A stretch of 64,000 bases of DNA. Origin: Streptomyces sp. SUK 48 (lineage in GTDB: Bacteria; Actinomycetota; Actinomycetes; Streptomycetales; Streptomycetaceae). Under the pieces are notes generated by a model that worked only from the letters and a program-made list of their open reading frames with translations, was not told the DNA's origin and did no database searches. This document shows, one piece after another, positions 1 through 7,957 of the stretch; position 1 is the first letter of the stretch, and each line of letters starts with the position of its first letter. A program made the position numbers and the translations under genes. The stretch lies in contig NZ_CP045740.1 of the NCBI RefSeq assembly GCF_009650765.1, positions 2,542,001-2,606,000 on the forward strand, read 5' to 3'.

Positions 1-168
1 CGAGGCCAGCTGGTTGATCGGCGTCAGGGCACCGTAGTAGTCGGCCACGATCTTGTTGAACATCGCCGGGTGCGCACGGCCGGTGCGGATCGCGGCGAAG
101 TCCTCCTTGGCGACCACGACGGCCTTCTCCATCTTCTCCTCGGCTTCGAGGAGGGTCTCTTCGATCAC
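1..168 (-). CDS. frr: Ribosome recycling factor, N-terminal part (runs off window)
   Basis: The first 56 codons of ribosome recycling factor are present; the rest lies outside the window. RRF acts with EF-G to split the post-termination ribosome in the cytoplasm. The protein begins [20 protein letters not shown] and continues through [20 protein letters not shown], which is the characteristic RRF N-terminal helix and RTGRA motif. I chose a GTG start because CAGGAG lies about 8 nt upstream. It is the most downstream member of the rpsB-tsf-pyrH-frr series, separated from pyrH by about 180 bp with no other gene. Identity is secure; only the length is unknown. Confidence 0.95.
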   Translation of the reverse strand, partial: MIEETLLEAEEKMEKAVVVAKEDFAAIRTGRAHPAMFNKIVADYYGALTPINQLAS

Positions 169-352
169 CACTTGCTCCTGCGTGTCTTGAGTGAGGCCCG
201 GCCGCGGTTCCTCAGCGGTTCGCCGGCCGGCTGCGTCGCGTCTTCTTCCTGCACGGTTCCCGACCGGCAGGACATTGTCCATCCCCCGGCCGAGGCGCGT
301 CCCGTCCGTCCCTCGGACAGGTGTCGTACCCGGGCGACGGGGGGCGTGCCGG

Positions 353-1111
353 TCAGTTCCGGCTGCCGTGGTCACCCACCAGCGTGCCGATCTTCTCACC
401 CTTGACGGCACGGGCGATATTGCCCTCGGCGAGAAGCTCGAAGACGAGGATCGGGAGCTTGTTGTCGCGGCACAGCGTGATCGCGGTGGCGTCGGCGACC
501 TTCAGGTCCCGGGTGATGACCTCGCCGTAGCCGAGGGCGTCGAACTTGACGGCGTCGGGGTTGGTCTTGGGGTCGGAGTCGTAGACTCCGTCCACCCCGT
601 TCTTGCCCATGAGCAGCGCCTCGGCGTCGATCTCCAGGGCGCGCTGGGCGGCGGTGGTGTCGGTGGAGAAGTAGGGCATGCCCATACCGGCGCCGAAGAT
701 GACCACGCGGCCCTTCTCCAGGTGGCGCACGGCGCGCAGCGGGATGTACGGCTCGGCGACCTGGCCCATGGTGATGGCGGTCTGCACCCGGCTGTCGATG
801 CCCTCCTTCTCCAGGAAGTCCTGGAGGGCGAGGCAGTTCATCACGGTGCCGAGCATGCCCATGTAGTCGGAGCGGGCGCGGTCCATGCCGCGCTGCTGGA
901 GTTCGGCGCCGCGGAAGAAGTTGCCGCCGCCGATGACGACCGCGACCTGCGCGCCGTCCCGTACGACGGCCGCGATCTCGCGAGCGATCTTGTGCACCAC
1001 GTCCGGGTCGACACCCAGGCCGCCGCCACCGGAGAACGCCTCTCCGGACAGCTTCAGCAGAAACCGGCCGCGTACTTTGCCGTCGTCGCTCTTCTGGGCC
1101 TTGTCGGTCAT
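353..1111 (-). CDS. pyrH: UMP kinase
   Basis: Uridylate kinase phosphorylates UMP to UDP in pyrimidine nucleotide synthesis; bacterial PyrH is a hexameric cytosolic amino-acid-kinase-fold enzyme. The 252-residue product has the N-terminal phosphate-binding stretch LLKLSGEAF (about 18-26), the glycine-rich IGGGNFFRG loop (about 60-68) and the downstream DGVYDSDPK segment typical of PyrH. The start is the ATG giving [11 protein letters not shown] longer in-frame start 10 codons upstream is less likely because GAGGCGGGA sits just before this ATG. It lies between tsf and frr, the usual actinobacterial order, and follows the tsf terminator hairpin, so it probably has its own promoter. Confidence 0.96.
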   Translation of the reverse strand: MTDKAQKSDDGKVRGRFLLKLSGEAFSGGGGLGVDPDVVHKIAREIAAVVRDGAQVAVVIGGGNFFRGAELQQRGMDRARSDYMGMLGTVMNCLALQDFLEKEGIDSRVQTAITMGQVAEPYIPLRAVRHLEKGRVVIFGAGMGMPYFSTDTTAAQRALEIDAEALLMGKNGVDGVYDSDPKTNPDAVKFDALGYGEVITRDLKVADATAITLCRDNKLPILVFELLAEGNIARAVKGEKIGTLVGDHGSRN

Positions 1112-1150
1112 GGGAGATCCCGCCTCTTTCACGTGTTGCACATACGAAGA

Positions 1151-1200
1151 AGGCCATTGCCGGTGGGGTCGCTATTCGCTCCCATACGCGGCAATGGCCT
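1151..1200 (-). terminator. Inverted repeat downstream of tsf
   Basis: A perfect 12-bp inverted repeat (AGGCCATTGCCG and its complement) is separated by a 26-nt loop and begins about 115 nt after the tsf stop codon. It sits in the tsf-pyrH gap and reads as the end of the rpsB-tsf transcript. There is no strong U-run, which is common for Streptomyces terminators. The long loop leaves open a processing or protein-binding role. Confidence 0.6.
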
Positions 1201-1315
1201 CCTCGTCAGATCTGCTGCCGTCCGCCCCACACCCGGGTGTGGCGGTGGTCGCGGACGACTGCTGTCGACCCTATCGGGATTTCTCCGCGGGTCGCGCGTC
1301 GATCGCGGTACGGAC

Positions 1316-2152
1316 TCAGATGCCGACCTTGATGCGCGTGAAGCGCTTCAGGGTGACACCGGCCTCGTCCAGCACCTTCTGGACCGACTTCTTGTTGTCC
1401 AGCGCGTACGGCTGGCCCAGCAGGGTGGCGTCCTTGAAGAAGCCGTTGACGCGACCGTCGACGATCTTGGCGATCGCGGCCTCGGGCTTGCCCTCGGCGC
1501 GGGTCGTCTCCTCGGCGATGCGACGCTCGGACTCGACGACGTCGGCCGGGACGTCTTCCTTGGCCAGGTACTTCGGCGCGAACGCGGCGATGTGCTGGGC
1601 GATGCCCTTGGCGACGTCGGCGTTCGGCTTGTCCAGCTCGACCAGGACACCGATCTGCGGGGGCAGGTCGGGCATGGTGCGGTGCATGTAGGCGGTGACG
1701 TAGCCGTCGGAGAACCGCGCGAAGCGGTCCAGGACGATCTTCTCACCGAGGTTGGCGTTGGCCTCGTCCACGAACGCCTGGACGGTCTTGCCGGGCTCGA
1801 TCTCGGAGGCGAGCAGGGCCTCGATGTCGGCCGGGGAGATCTTCGCGACGTGCTCGGCGATGGTCTTGGCCACGGCCTGGAACTTGTCACCCTTGGCGAC
1901 GAAGTCCGTCTCGCACTTCAGCTCGACCAGGACGCCGGAGGCGTTGTCGTCGGCGATGATGGAGACCACGGCACCGTTCTCGGCGGAGCGGCCCTCGCGC
2001 TTGGCGACGCCCTTCTGGCCCTTGATGCGCAGCGCCTCGACGGCCTTGTCGACGTTGCCCTCGGCCTCGTCCAGCGCCTTCTTGCAGTCCATCATGCCGG
2101 CGCCCGTGAGCTCACGGAGCTTCTTGACGTCGGCGGCGGTGTAGTTCGCCAT
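1316..2152 (-). CDS. tsf: Elongation factor Ts
   Basis: EF-Ts is the guanine nucleotide exchange factor that recycles EF-Tu in the cytoplasm. The 278-residue product opens with the UBA-like N-terminal helices (MANYTAADVKKLRELTGAGM) and carries the invariant TDFVAKGD motif at about 82-89 that contacts EF-Tu. The length and C-terminal dimerisation region match the full-length bacterial form. It lies 159 bp downstream of rpsB, the usual operon partner, with a hairpin in the gap that may attenuate read-through. The ATG start follows GAAAGACTCACTG and is the conserved family start. Confidence 0.97.
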   Translation of the reverse strand: MANYTAADVKKLRELTGAGMMDCKKALDEAEGNVDKAVEALRIKGQKGVAKREGRSAENGAVVSIIADDNASGVLVELKCETDFVAKGDKFQAVAKTIAEHVAKISPADIEALLASEIEPGKTVQAFVDEANANLGEKIVLDRFARFSDGYVTAYMHRTMPDLPPQIGVLVELDKPNADVAKGIAQHIAAFAPKYLAKEDVPADVVESERRIAEETTRAEGKPEAAIAKIVDGRVNGFFKDATLLGQPYALDNKKSVQKVLDEAGVTLKRFTRIKVGI

Positions 2153-2255
2153 GAGTCAGTGAGTCTTTCTCGAAGTCTGGGAGATCTTCAGATCCGCACG
2201 GTGTGCGCTCCACATGGAGACACGGAACGCATACGTCGTACCGACCTATGGGTGA

Positions 2256-2292
2256 ACAGCGGGGGCGGAGTCGATGTCGCCGCCCCCACTGT
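2256..2292 (-). terminator. rpsB-tsf intergenic hairpin (possible attenuator)
   Basis: An 8-bp perfect GC stem (GGGGGCGG / CCGCCCCC, 11-nt loop) is extended by a 4-bp outer stem across one mismatch. It starts about 20 nt after the rpsB stop codon and lies upstream of tsf. The position suggests partial termination that sets the S2 to EF-Ts ratio, as is known for rpsB-tsf in other bacteria. There is no poly-U tract. Confidence 0.55.
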
Positions 2293-2311
2293 CAAACGCT
2301 GACGCGGCGGA

Positions 2312-3247
2312 TCAGACCTGCTCGCCCTCGGCGGCCTTCTCCTCGGCCGGAGCGGCCTCGGCGGCGGGAGCCTCAGCCTCGGCGGCGGGCGCCTCGGTGG
2401 CCTCGGCCTCAGCGGCAGGAGCCTCGGCGGCAGGGGCCTCGGCGGCGGCCTCGGCGGCAGGAGCCTCGTCCTTCTTCTCACCCTCGAGCAGGTCGCGCTC
2501 CCACTCGGCGAGCGGCTCGCCCGCGGCCTTCTCGCCCTTGTCACCGGTGGCGACGCGAGAGCGGGAGATGAGGCCCTCGGCGACGGCGTCGGCGATCACG
2601 CGGGTGAGCAGGGTGACGGAGCGGATCGCGTCGTCGTTGCCCGGGATCTTGTAGTCGACCTCGTCGGGGTCGCAGTTGGTGTCGAGGATCGCGACGACCG
2701 GGATGTTCAGCTTCCGGGCCTCACCAACGGCGATGTGCTCCTTCTTGGTGTCCACGATCCAGACGGCGCTGGGCACCTTCTGCATCTCGCGGATACCGCC
2801 GAGGGTCTTCTCCAGCTTGGCCTTCTCGCGGGAGAGGACCAGCAGCTCCTTCTTGGTCAGACCGGAGGCCGCGACGTCCTCGAAGTCGATCTGCTCGAGC
2901 TCCTTGAGGCGCTGCAGACGCTTGTAGACGGTCGAGAAGTTGGTGAGCATGCCGCCCAGCCAGCGCTGGTTGACGAAGGGCATGCCGACGCGGGTGGCCT
3001 GCTCCGCGATGGCCTCCTGCGCCTGCTTCTTCGTGCCGACGAACATGACCGTGCCGCCGTGGGCGACGGTCTCCTTGACGAACTCGTAGGCGCGGTCGAT
3101 GTACGACAGCGACTGGAGCAGGTCGATGATGTAGATGCCGTTGCGCTCGGTGAAGATGAAGCGCTTCATCTTCGGGTTCCAGCGACGGGTCTGGTGACCG
3201 AAGTGGACGCCGCTCTCCAGCAGCTCCCGCATCGTGACGACGGCCAT
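2312..3247 (-). CDS. rpsB: 30S ribosomal protein S2
   Basis: S2 is a small-subunit protein bound late in 30S assembly. The 311-residue product begins [20 protein letters not shown] and contains the conserved [10 protein letters not shown] and [11 protein letters not shown] segments. The last ~55 residues form an Ala/Glu/Pro-rich acidic tail, which is common in Streptomyces S2. Two adjacent ATGs occur (MAMAVV). The second is chosen because AAGGAG ends immediately before the first, giving a proper 6-nt spacing only to the second. It is the first gene of the rpsB-tsf unit and is divergent from the M23 peptidase gene across a ~250-bp gap that must hold its promoter. Confidence 0.97.
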   Translation of the reverse strand: MAVVTMRELLESGVHFGHQTRRWNPKMKRFIFTERNGIYIIDLLQSLSYIDRAYEFVKETVAHGGTVMFVGTKKQAQEAIAEQATRVGMPFVNQRWLGGMLTNFSTVYKRLQRLKELEQIDFEDVAASGLTKKELLVLSREKAKLEKTLGGIREMQKVPSAVWIVDTKKEHIAVGEARKLNIPVVAILDTNCDPDEVDYKIPGNDDAIRSVTLLTRVIADAVAEGLISRSRVATGDKGEKAAGEPLAEWERDLLEGEKKDEAPAAEAAAEAPAAEAPAAEAEATEAPAAEAEAPAAEAAPAEEKAAEGEQV

Positions 3248-3500
3248 GGCCATCTCCTTGAGTTTCTCGGTTGTGCCGCGCCCGCCGGACGGCGGTCGCG
3301 CCTGACGCCCGCGTGCGCCGTGCCGCGAAGGACCGAGAGGCGCTTGGTACGAACCGTTTCCGGATGCCGTACCGGGGCGTGCGAAGTCGACCCGGTGACC
3401 CGGATCGCCAGAAGAAGTGTACGGGACCGCCGGGCCACCGGGTGACGCAGCTGTCCACAACCGGGGAGTAGCCCACAGGTGAAGGAGCCGGGACGGCGGG

Positions 3501-4187
3501 GTGCGGGACGGTGGGGGCATGCGACGACGTGTGGGGTGCGGGACAAGGTGGGCGGTCCTGGTGACGGCCTTGACGCTGGTGGTGTACGGGATCGGGGCGG
3601 GGACCGGGTCCGGGGGCCGGGCGTGGGCGCGGTCTTCACCGACGGGGCCTTCGACGGGGCCGCCTACGGGGCCCCTTTCAGCGGGACCTTCCAGGGGGCC
3701 CTCGGCGGGGCCGGCCTCGGATGCGACGGGGGCCGGGGCCGGGGTGCCGGCCATCGCCCGGGTCTGGCCGGTGGGGGTACGGCCACCGGTCCTGCGCGGC
3801 TGGGAGCCGCCGGCCACGCCGTACGGCCCCGGGCACCGGGGCGTGGATCTGGCGGCCGCGCCCGGGAGCCCGGTACGGGCGGTGGCGGCGGGCCGGGTGT
3901 CCTTCGCGGGACGGGTGGCCGGGCGGGGAGTGGTGACGGTGGAGCTGGCGGGGACGGGGCTGCGGACGACGTACGAACCGGTGAGCCCCTCGGTGGAGAA
4001 GGGGACGGAGGTGGCGGCCGGTGACGTGGTCGGGGTGGTGGCGGCGACGGGGGCGCACTGCGGGGCCGCGGCCTGCGTCCACTGGGGTCTGCTGCGGGGC
4101 GGGACCTATCTGAACCCCTTGTCCCTGCTGCCGCCGTGGCTGCTGGGGCGGGGGCCGTCGAGACTGCTGCCGGTGCTCACCGGCTGA
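3501..4187 (+). CDS. M23-type (LytM) peptidase-like protein, exported or membrane-anchored
   Basis: The predicted 228-residue protein has an N-terminal hydrophobic segment after an Arg-rich start (RRR, then [18 protein letters not shown]), a Ser/Pro/Gly-rich linker and a C-terminal LytM-like domain. M23 enzymes are zinc peptidases cutting peptidoglycan cross-bridges. Zinc ligands H112 and D116 (HRGVDLA) are visible, and H194 (VHWG) matches the last His. The preceding position of the usual HxH pair is Cys192, with another His at 186 (GAHC). This Cys/His variant recurs in actinobacterial members, to my recollection, but catalysis is not assured. The start is either GTG 3501 (AAGGAG, long spacing) or ATG 3519. 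It is divergent from rpsB. Confidence 0.8.
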   Translation: MRDGGGMRRRVGCGTRWAVLVTALTLVVYGIGAGTGSGGRAWARSSPTGPSTGPPTGPLSAGPSRGPSAGPASDATGAGAGVPAIARVWPVGVRPPVLRGWEPPATPYGPGHRGVDLAAAPGSPVRAVAAGRVSFAGRVAGRGVVTVELAGTGLRTTYEPVSPSVEKGTEVAAGDVVGVVAATGAHCGAAACVHWGLLRGGTYLNPLSLLPPWLLGRGPSRLLPVLTG

Positions 4188-4199
4188 CCCCCGCGGTGC

Positions 4200-4787
4200 T
4201 CAGCCCCGCACACCCCGAAGCGCCATCCTGACCGCGGCCTCCGTCACCGCCGCCGGGTCCTCCGCGCCGATCTCGATGCGTCGTACGGCCGCGTCCACGA
4301 CGCCCTGGAGCAGCATCGCCGCGAGCCGCGGCTGCGCCTGGCCCAGCTCCCCCAGCGCCTCGACGATCATCGCGACCAGCTCGCCGTGGGCCGCCCTGAT
4401 CTTCTCCCGGGCCCCGGCGTCCAGCTCGCTCGCGGAGATCGCCACGACCGCCCGGTGCCGCCGGTCCCCGACGAGGGCCAGCTGCCGGCGGACGTACGCC
4501 TCGACCTTGCCCTCGGGGGAGCCCGCGCGCTCCATGCCCGCGGCCACCTCCGCCGCCCAGAGCGGGAAGTCGGCCTCGCACAGCTCCTCGACCACGGCCG
4601 CCCGGGACCGGAAGTACTCGTACACGGAGGAGCGCGCGAGCCCGGTGCGCTCGGCCAGCGCGGGGAAGGTCAGCGCCTCCGTCCCGCCCTCGGACAACAG
4701 GGAACGAGCCGCGTCCAGCAAAGCGGCTCGCTGCATCGACCGGTGCTCGGCCACGGAGGCCGCTCGAATCCTTGGCACGTCGACCAC
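4200..4787 (-). CDS. TetR/AcrR-family transcriptional regulator
   Basis: The 195-residue protein has a typical TetR N-terminal DNA-binding domain. Helix-turn-helix residues lie at about 38-60 (LTFPALAERTGLARSSVYEYF), and a helical ligand-binding region follows. The ligand and targets cannot be told from sequence. It lies 32 bp downstream of whiG on the same strand and is convergent with the M23 gene (12 bp apart), so it may be co-transcribed with whiG. A conserved TetR occupies this position beside whiG in S. coelicolor as far as I recall. There is no hint of truncation. Confidence 0.9.
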   Translation of the reverse strand: MVDVPRIRAASVAEHRSMQRAALLDAARSLLSEGGTEALTFPALAERTGLARSSVYEYFRSRAAVVEELCEADFPLWAAEVAAGMERAGSPEGKVEAYVRRQLALVGDRRHRAVVAISASELDAGAREKIRAAHGELVAMIVEALGELGQAQPRLAAMLLQGVVDAAVRRIEIGAEDPAAVTEAAVRMALRGVRG

Positions 4788-4819
4788 TCTAGGACGCGCC
4801 CGCGCGCGACGGCGTCCGC

Positions 4820-5662
4820 TCAGCGTCCAAAGCCGGCCAGCTTGGCCCGCAGCTGGAGCACCGACTTGGTGTGGATCTGGCTGACCCGGCTCTCGGTGAC
4901 CCCGAGGACATTGCCGATCTCGGCGAGCGTGAGGCCCTCGTAGTAGTAGAGCGTGACGACCGTCTTCTCCCGGTCGGGCAGCGTGTTGATGGCCCGCGCG
5001 AGGAATCTTCGCAGCTCACGGTCCTCGGCCACCTCCACGGGATTGTCCGCGGCGGTGTCCTCCAGCGTGTCCATGAGGCTGAGCCGGTCCCCGCCCTCGC
5101 CACCGACATGCAGCAGCTCCTCCAGGGCGACCACGTTGGCGAGCGACAACTGGCTGAAGACGGCGTGCAGTTCGTCCACCTCCATGCCCAGCTCCCCGGC
5201 CACCTCGCTCTCGCTCGGGGTGCGCCGCAGCCGGGCCTCCAGGGTGGCGTAGGCGCGCTCGACATTGCGCGCCTTCTGCCGCACCGAGCGCGGGATCCAG
5301 TCCAGCGCCCGCAGCTCGTCGATCATGGCGCCGCGGATCCGGGTGATCGCGTACGTCTCGAACTTGATCTCCCGGTCGATGTCGAACTTCTCGATCGCGT
5401 CGATCAGCCCGAACACCCCGGAGGAGACGAAGTCGGCCTGCTCCACATTGGGCGGCAGGCCGACGCTCACCCGGCCCGCCACGTATTTCACGAGCGGCGA
5501 GTAGTGCAGGATCAGCTGCTCCCGCAGCCGTTCGTCCCCCGTCGCCTTGTACGACCGCCACAGCTCGTCGAGCGTCGAGGGAGCGGGCGGCCGCACGCTG
5601 CCACCGTCGCGGGCGGCTGGGGGGATCGCCGCCCGGTCGGACCCGGAGGTGTGCTGGGGCAT
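4820..5662 (-). CDS. whiG: Sporulation sigma factor WhiG (FliA/sigma-28 class)
   Basis: WhiG is the sigma factor that commits aerial hyphae to sporulation, and it is held inactive by the anti-sigma factor RsiG with c-di-GMP. The 280-residue product has sigma region 2 at about 60-120 ([36 protein letters not shown]), region 3 in the middle, and region 4 with helix-turn-helix [20 protein letters not shown] near 240-260. These segments match WhiG very closely. A Pro/Ala-rich ~25-residue N-terminal lead precedes region 2. The start is ATG at the family position. It is followed by a TetR gene and preceded by a 324-bp gap containing its promoter. Confidence 0.97.
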   Translation of the reverse strand: MPQHTSGSDRAAIPPAARDGGSVRPPAPSTLDELWRSYKATGDERLREQLILHYSPLVKYVAGRVSVGLPPNVEQADFVSSGVFGLIDAIEKFDIDREIKFETYAITRIRGAMIDELRALDWIPRSVRQKARNVERAYATLEARLRRTPSESEVAGELGMEVDELHAVFSQLSLANVVALEELLHVGGEGGDRLSLMDTLEDTAADNPVEVAEDRELRRFLARAINTLPDREKTVVTLYYYEGLTLAEIGNVLGVTESRVSQIHTKSVLQLRAKLAGFGR

Positions 5663-5986
5663 TCGTCGCCTTGTGCCGTTCTGCCGTGAAGTGCCGTCAA
5701 GTGCCGTGACCGTGAGTGCGGTGCGGGATGGTCGGGGGTCGAAAGCGGCCGCCTGGGTGAGGTGTCGGTCTGATGTCGAGTTGGGTGGTCTGTGGAGACG
5801 TCTTCGTGAGCGTAGCGTGACTGGGGAGTCGCGGTGCGCGAACGACGAGGCACCACCCCTGCGCGGGTCCCGGAGGCCCCTTGGGCATCACCTTCCGCAG
5901 CTCGCTCTGTGTGATGGCGGATGGACGCCAACTCCGGGAAACTCCAAGGGCGTCGGGTGTTCCCCCGGACGGCCGAACACGCTCGG
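5663..5986. other. Intergenic region between dprA and whiG
   Basis: This is a 324-bp gap upstream of whiG and downstream of dprA (both minus strand). It must contain the whiG promoter, but I could not pick convincing -35/-10 hexamers. Open frames crossing it do not resemble proteins and overlap whiG antisense or out of frame. Confidence 0.5.
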
Positions 5987-7957
5987 TCAGCATGGGGGGC
6001 GACCCGTCCGGGCCGAGATGACCGCCTGGCGTGTCAACTTCCAGCCATCGCCGTGTCGTTCGACGTATCCAAGTGCTCGGAGTTCGTACAGTTTCGCGAT
6101 CGCCTCGTCCGGGGTGGTGCGGGCCCCCGCCGCGATCTCCCCGGCGGGGGCCGCGCGGGCGCCGGGCAGCGCGGCGAGGACGGTCCGGGCGGCCGGTGTC
6201 AGCAGGTCGCGAGGCAGTACCGGGCCGGTGCGGGGCGGGGCCAGGTCGCCCATGTCGCCGACGAGTTCGCTCACCTCGGCGGCGTCGGTGACGAGGACGG
6301 CCTCGCCGCGCAGCAGTTCGTGCACCCCGGCGCTGAGCGCGCTGGTGACCGGGCCCGGCACCCCCATGGTGTGTCTGCCCAGGCGCTGCGCGGCCCGCGC
6401 GGTGGCGAGCGAGCCGCTGCGGCAGGCGGCCTCCACGACGACGGTGCCCCTGGTCAGGGCGGCGATGACGCGGTTGCGCAGGATGAAGCGGCTCGGGGTC
6501 GGGTGCTCGCCCGGGGGCAGCTCGCCGATCACCAGGCCCTGCTGCGCGATCCGTTCGATCAGGGTGGTGTGGCCGCGCGGGTAGGGGCGGTCGACCCCAC
6601 TGGCCAGAACGGCGACGGTGGCTCCGGCGGCGGCGAGGGCGCCGCGGTGGGCGGCGGCGTCGATGCCGTAGGCGCCGCCGGAGACGACGACCCAGCCGCG
6701 CTCGGCGAGGCCGGCGGCGAGGGTGGCGGCGACGTGGGTGCCGTACTCGGTGCAGGCGCGGGCGCCGACCACGGCGACGGAGCGCAGGGCCCACATGCGC
6801 AGGCTGGGGCCGCCGCGGACCCAGAGCCCGAGGGGGCGGGCGTCGGCGAGGTCGTCCAGCTGTCGCGGCCACTCGGGGTTGCCGGGCGCCACGAAGCGGG
6901 CGCCCGCCGCGCGTGCCCGCGCGAGATCCCGCCCCGGCTCGGCCGCCCGCGCGGCCCGCGCCACGAGCCCGGCCCACCGCACCTTGCCGACCCCCGGCAA
7001 CGCCGCGCCCCCGTCCCTGACCCGCCGCACCACCTCCCCCACCCCGAACTCCCTCACCCACCGCCCCCCGACCTCGTCCCCGGGCTCGATCACCCGCCCA
7101 AGGAAGATCCGGCCGAGGGTCTCCGCGTCCGCTGGGGGGTCGGGGTCGGCGCCCGGGTTCGGACGCAGGTCCGCGGTGGGATCAGGGTCCGGGCTCATGG
7201 TCTGACCGGGGTCCGGGCCCCTCGTGGGACCGGGGGTGGAGTCCGGGTCAGGGTTCGGGCCCTGGCGCGGGGCAGGGTCAGGGCCAAGGCCGGGGGCCAC
7301 GGTTGGAGCAGGGCGGGGGCGCGGTCGACCGACCCAGGCCGACCCGAGGTCCCGGAAAGCCGCCTGGCTACGGCCCGTTCCGGAGCCGCGCCCCTCGTCC
7401 GCATCAGGGCCGGCCCCCGCCCCGTGACCAAGGCAAGGGCCCCGGTCAGGGTGGGGGCCAGGGATCGGCCCAGGGTCACGGTCGGCACCAGAGTCGCGGC
7501 CAGCCCCAGGGCGCCGGTCGGGGCCAGGGGCACAGCCCGACCCAGGGCCACCGTCGGAGCCAGAGCCACAGCCAGGCCCAAGACCACCGTCGGAGCCAGA
7601 GCCACCATCGGTACCGGAGCCACGGTCGGGCCCGGAACCACAGCCAGGCCCAGACCCAAAACCACCGTCGGAGCCAGAGCCACCGCCGAGGGCGAAGCCA
7701 TGACCGGGACCAGGGCCACGGCCAGCGCCACAGCCGCGTCCAAGCCCAGGGCGCCGGTCGGCGCCAGGGCTGCGGCCAGCCCCTTGGCCACCCTCGGGCC
7801 CAGAGCCACAGCCAGCGCCAACGCAGCCCGCCCCCGCCCGGTCCCCCGAGGCCGGCCCAGGGACCGGCAGCCCCTCTCCGGTCGGTCCGGGAACCGACGA
7901 CCTCTCGTAGGACGGTCCCTGGACCGGCCATCCCGCCTCGGTGCCGCCGCCGCTCAT
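5987..7957 (-). CDS. dprA: DNA processing protein DprA/Smf with long low-complexity N-terminal extension
   Basis: DprA binds incoming single-stranded DNA and loads RecA during transformation; in actinomycetes its role is less clear. The conserved part has the Rossmann-like motifs VAVVGARACTEYG, VVSGGAYGIDAAAHRGAL and SRFILRNRVIAALT, followed by a C-terminal winged-helix-like region. The ATG at 7957 overlaps the comM stop codon as ATGA, implying translational coupling. That start gives 656 residues, about 250 more than usual. The extra part is a Gly/Ser/Asp/Pro repeat encoded by degenerate DNA repeats. An in-frame ATG at 7198 (MSPDPDPTAD) would give a normal 403-residue DprA but has no Shine-Dalgarno sequence. 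Identity is certain; the start is not. Confidence 0.85.
   Translation of the reverse strand: MSGGGTEAGWPVQGPSYERSSVPGPTGEGLPVPGPASGDRAGAGCVGAGCGSGPEGGQGAGRSPGADRRPGLGRGCGAGRGPGPGHGFALGGGSGSDGGFGSGPGCGSGPDRGSGTDGGSGSDGGLGPGCGSGSDGGPGSGCAPGPDRRPGAGRDSGADRDPGPIPGPHPDRGPCLGHGAGAGPDADEGRGSGTGRSQAAFRDLGSAWVGRPRPRPAPTVAPGLGPDPAPRQGPNPDPDSTPGPTRGPDPGQTMSPDPDPTADLRPNPGADPDPPADAETLGRIFLGRVIEPGDEVGGRWVREFGVGEVVRRVRDGGAALPGVGKVRWAGLVARAARAAEPGRDLARARAAGARFVAPGNPEWPRQLDDLADARPLGLWVRGGPSLRMWALRSVAVVGARACTEYGTHVAATLAAGLAERGWVVVSGGAYGIDAAAHRGALAAAGATVAVLASGVDRPYPRGHTTLIERIAQQGLVIGELPPGEHPTPSRFILRNRVIAALTRGTVVVEAACRSGSLATARAAQRLGRHTMGVPGPVTSALSAGVHELLRGEAVLVTDAAEVSELVGDMGDLAPPRTGPVLPRDLLTPAARTVLAALPGARAAPAGEIAAGARTTPDEAIAKLYELRALGYVERHGDGWKLTRQAVISARTGRPPC
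7400..7850. repeat. Degenerate short tandem repeats encoding the DprA extension
   Basis: On the + strand the region is built of 6-9 nt units such as CAGAGCCAC, CAGGGCCAC and GCCAGGCCCA. One 22-nt block occurs exactly three times, at 7548-7569, 7584-7605 and 7662-7683. Read in the dprA frame, the units give GSGSDGG and GPGCGSG-like repeats. All six frames are low complexity here. Confidence 0.85.

Noticed and set aside
191..2302. A 703-codon + strand open frame opposite pyrH and tsf
   Set aside because: Same reason: it is the complement of two secure housekeeping genes and reads as low-complexity Gly/Val/Asp sequence.
7195..7821. An Ala/Leu/Val-rich open frame (alternate frame of the DprA repeat) as a membrane protein
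   Set aside because: It is the repeat DNA read one base off; the dprA frame is anchored by comM overlap and the conserved domain.
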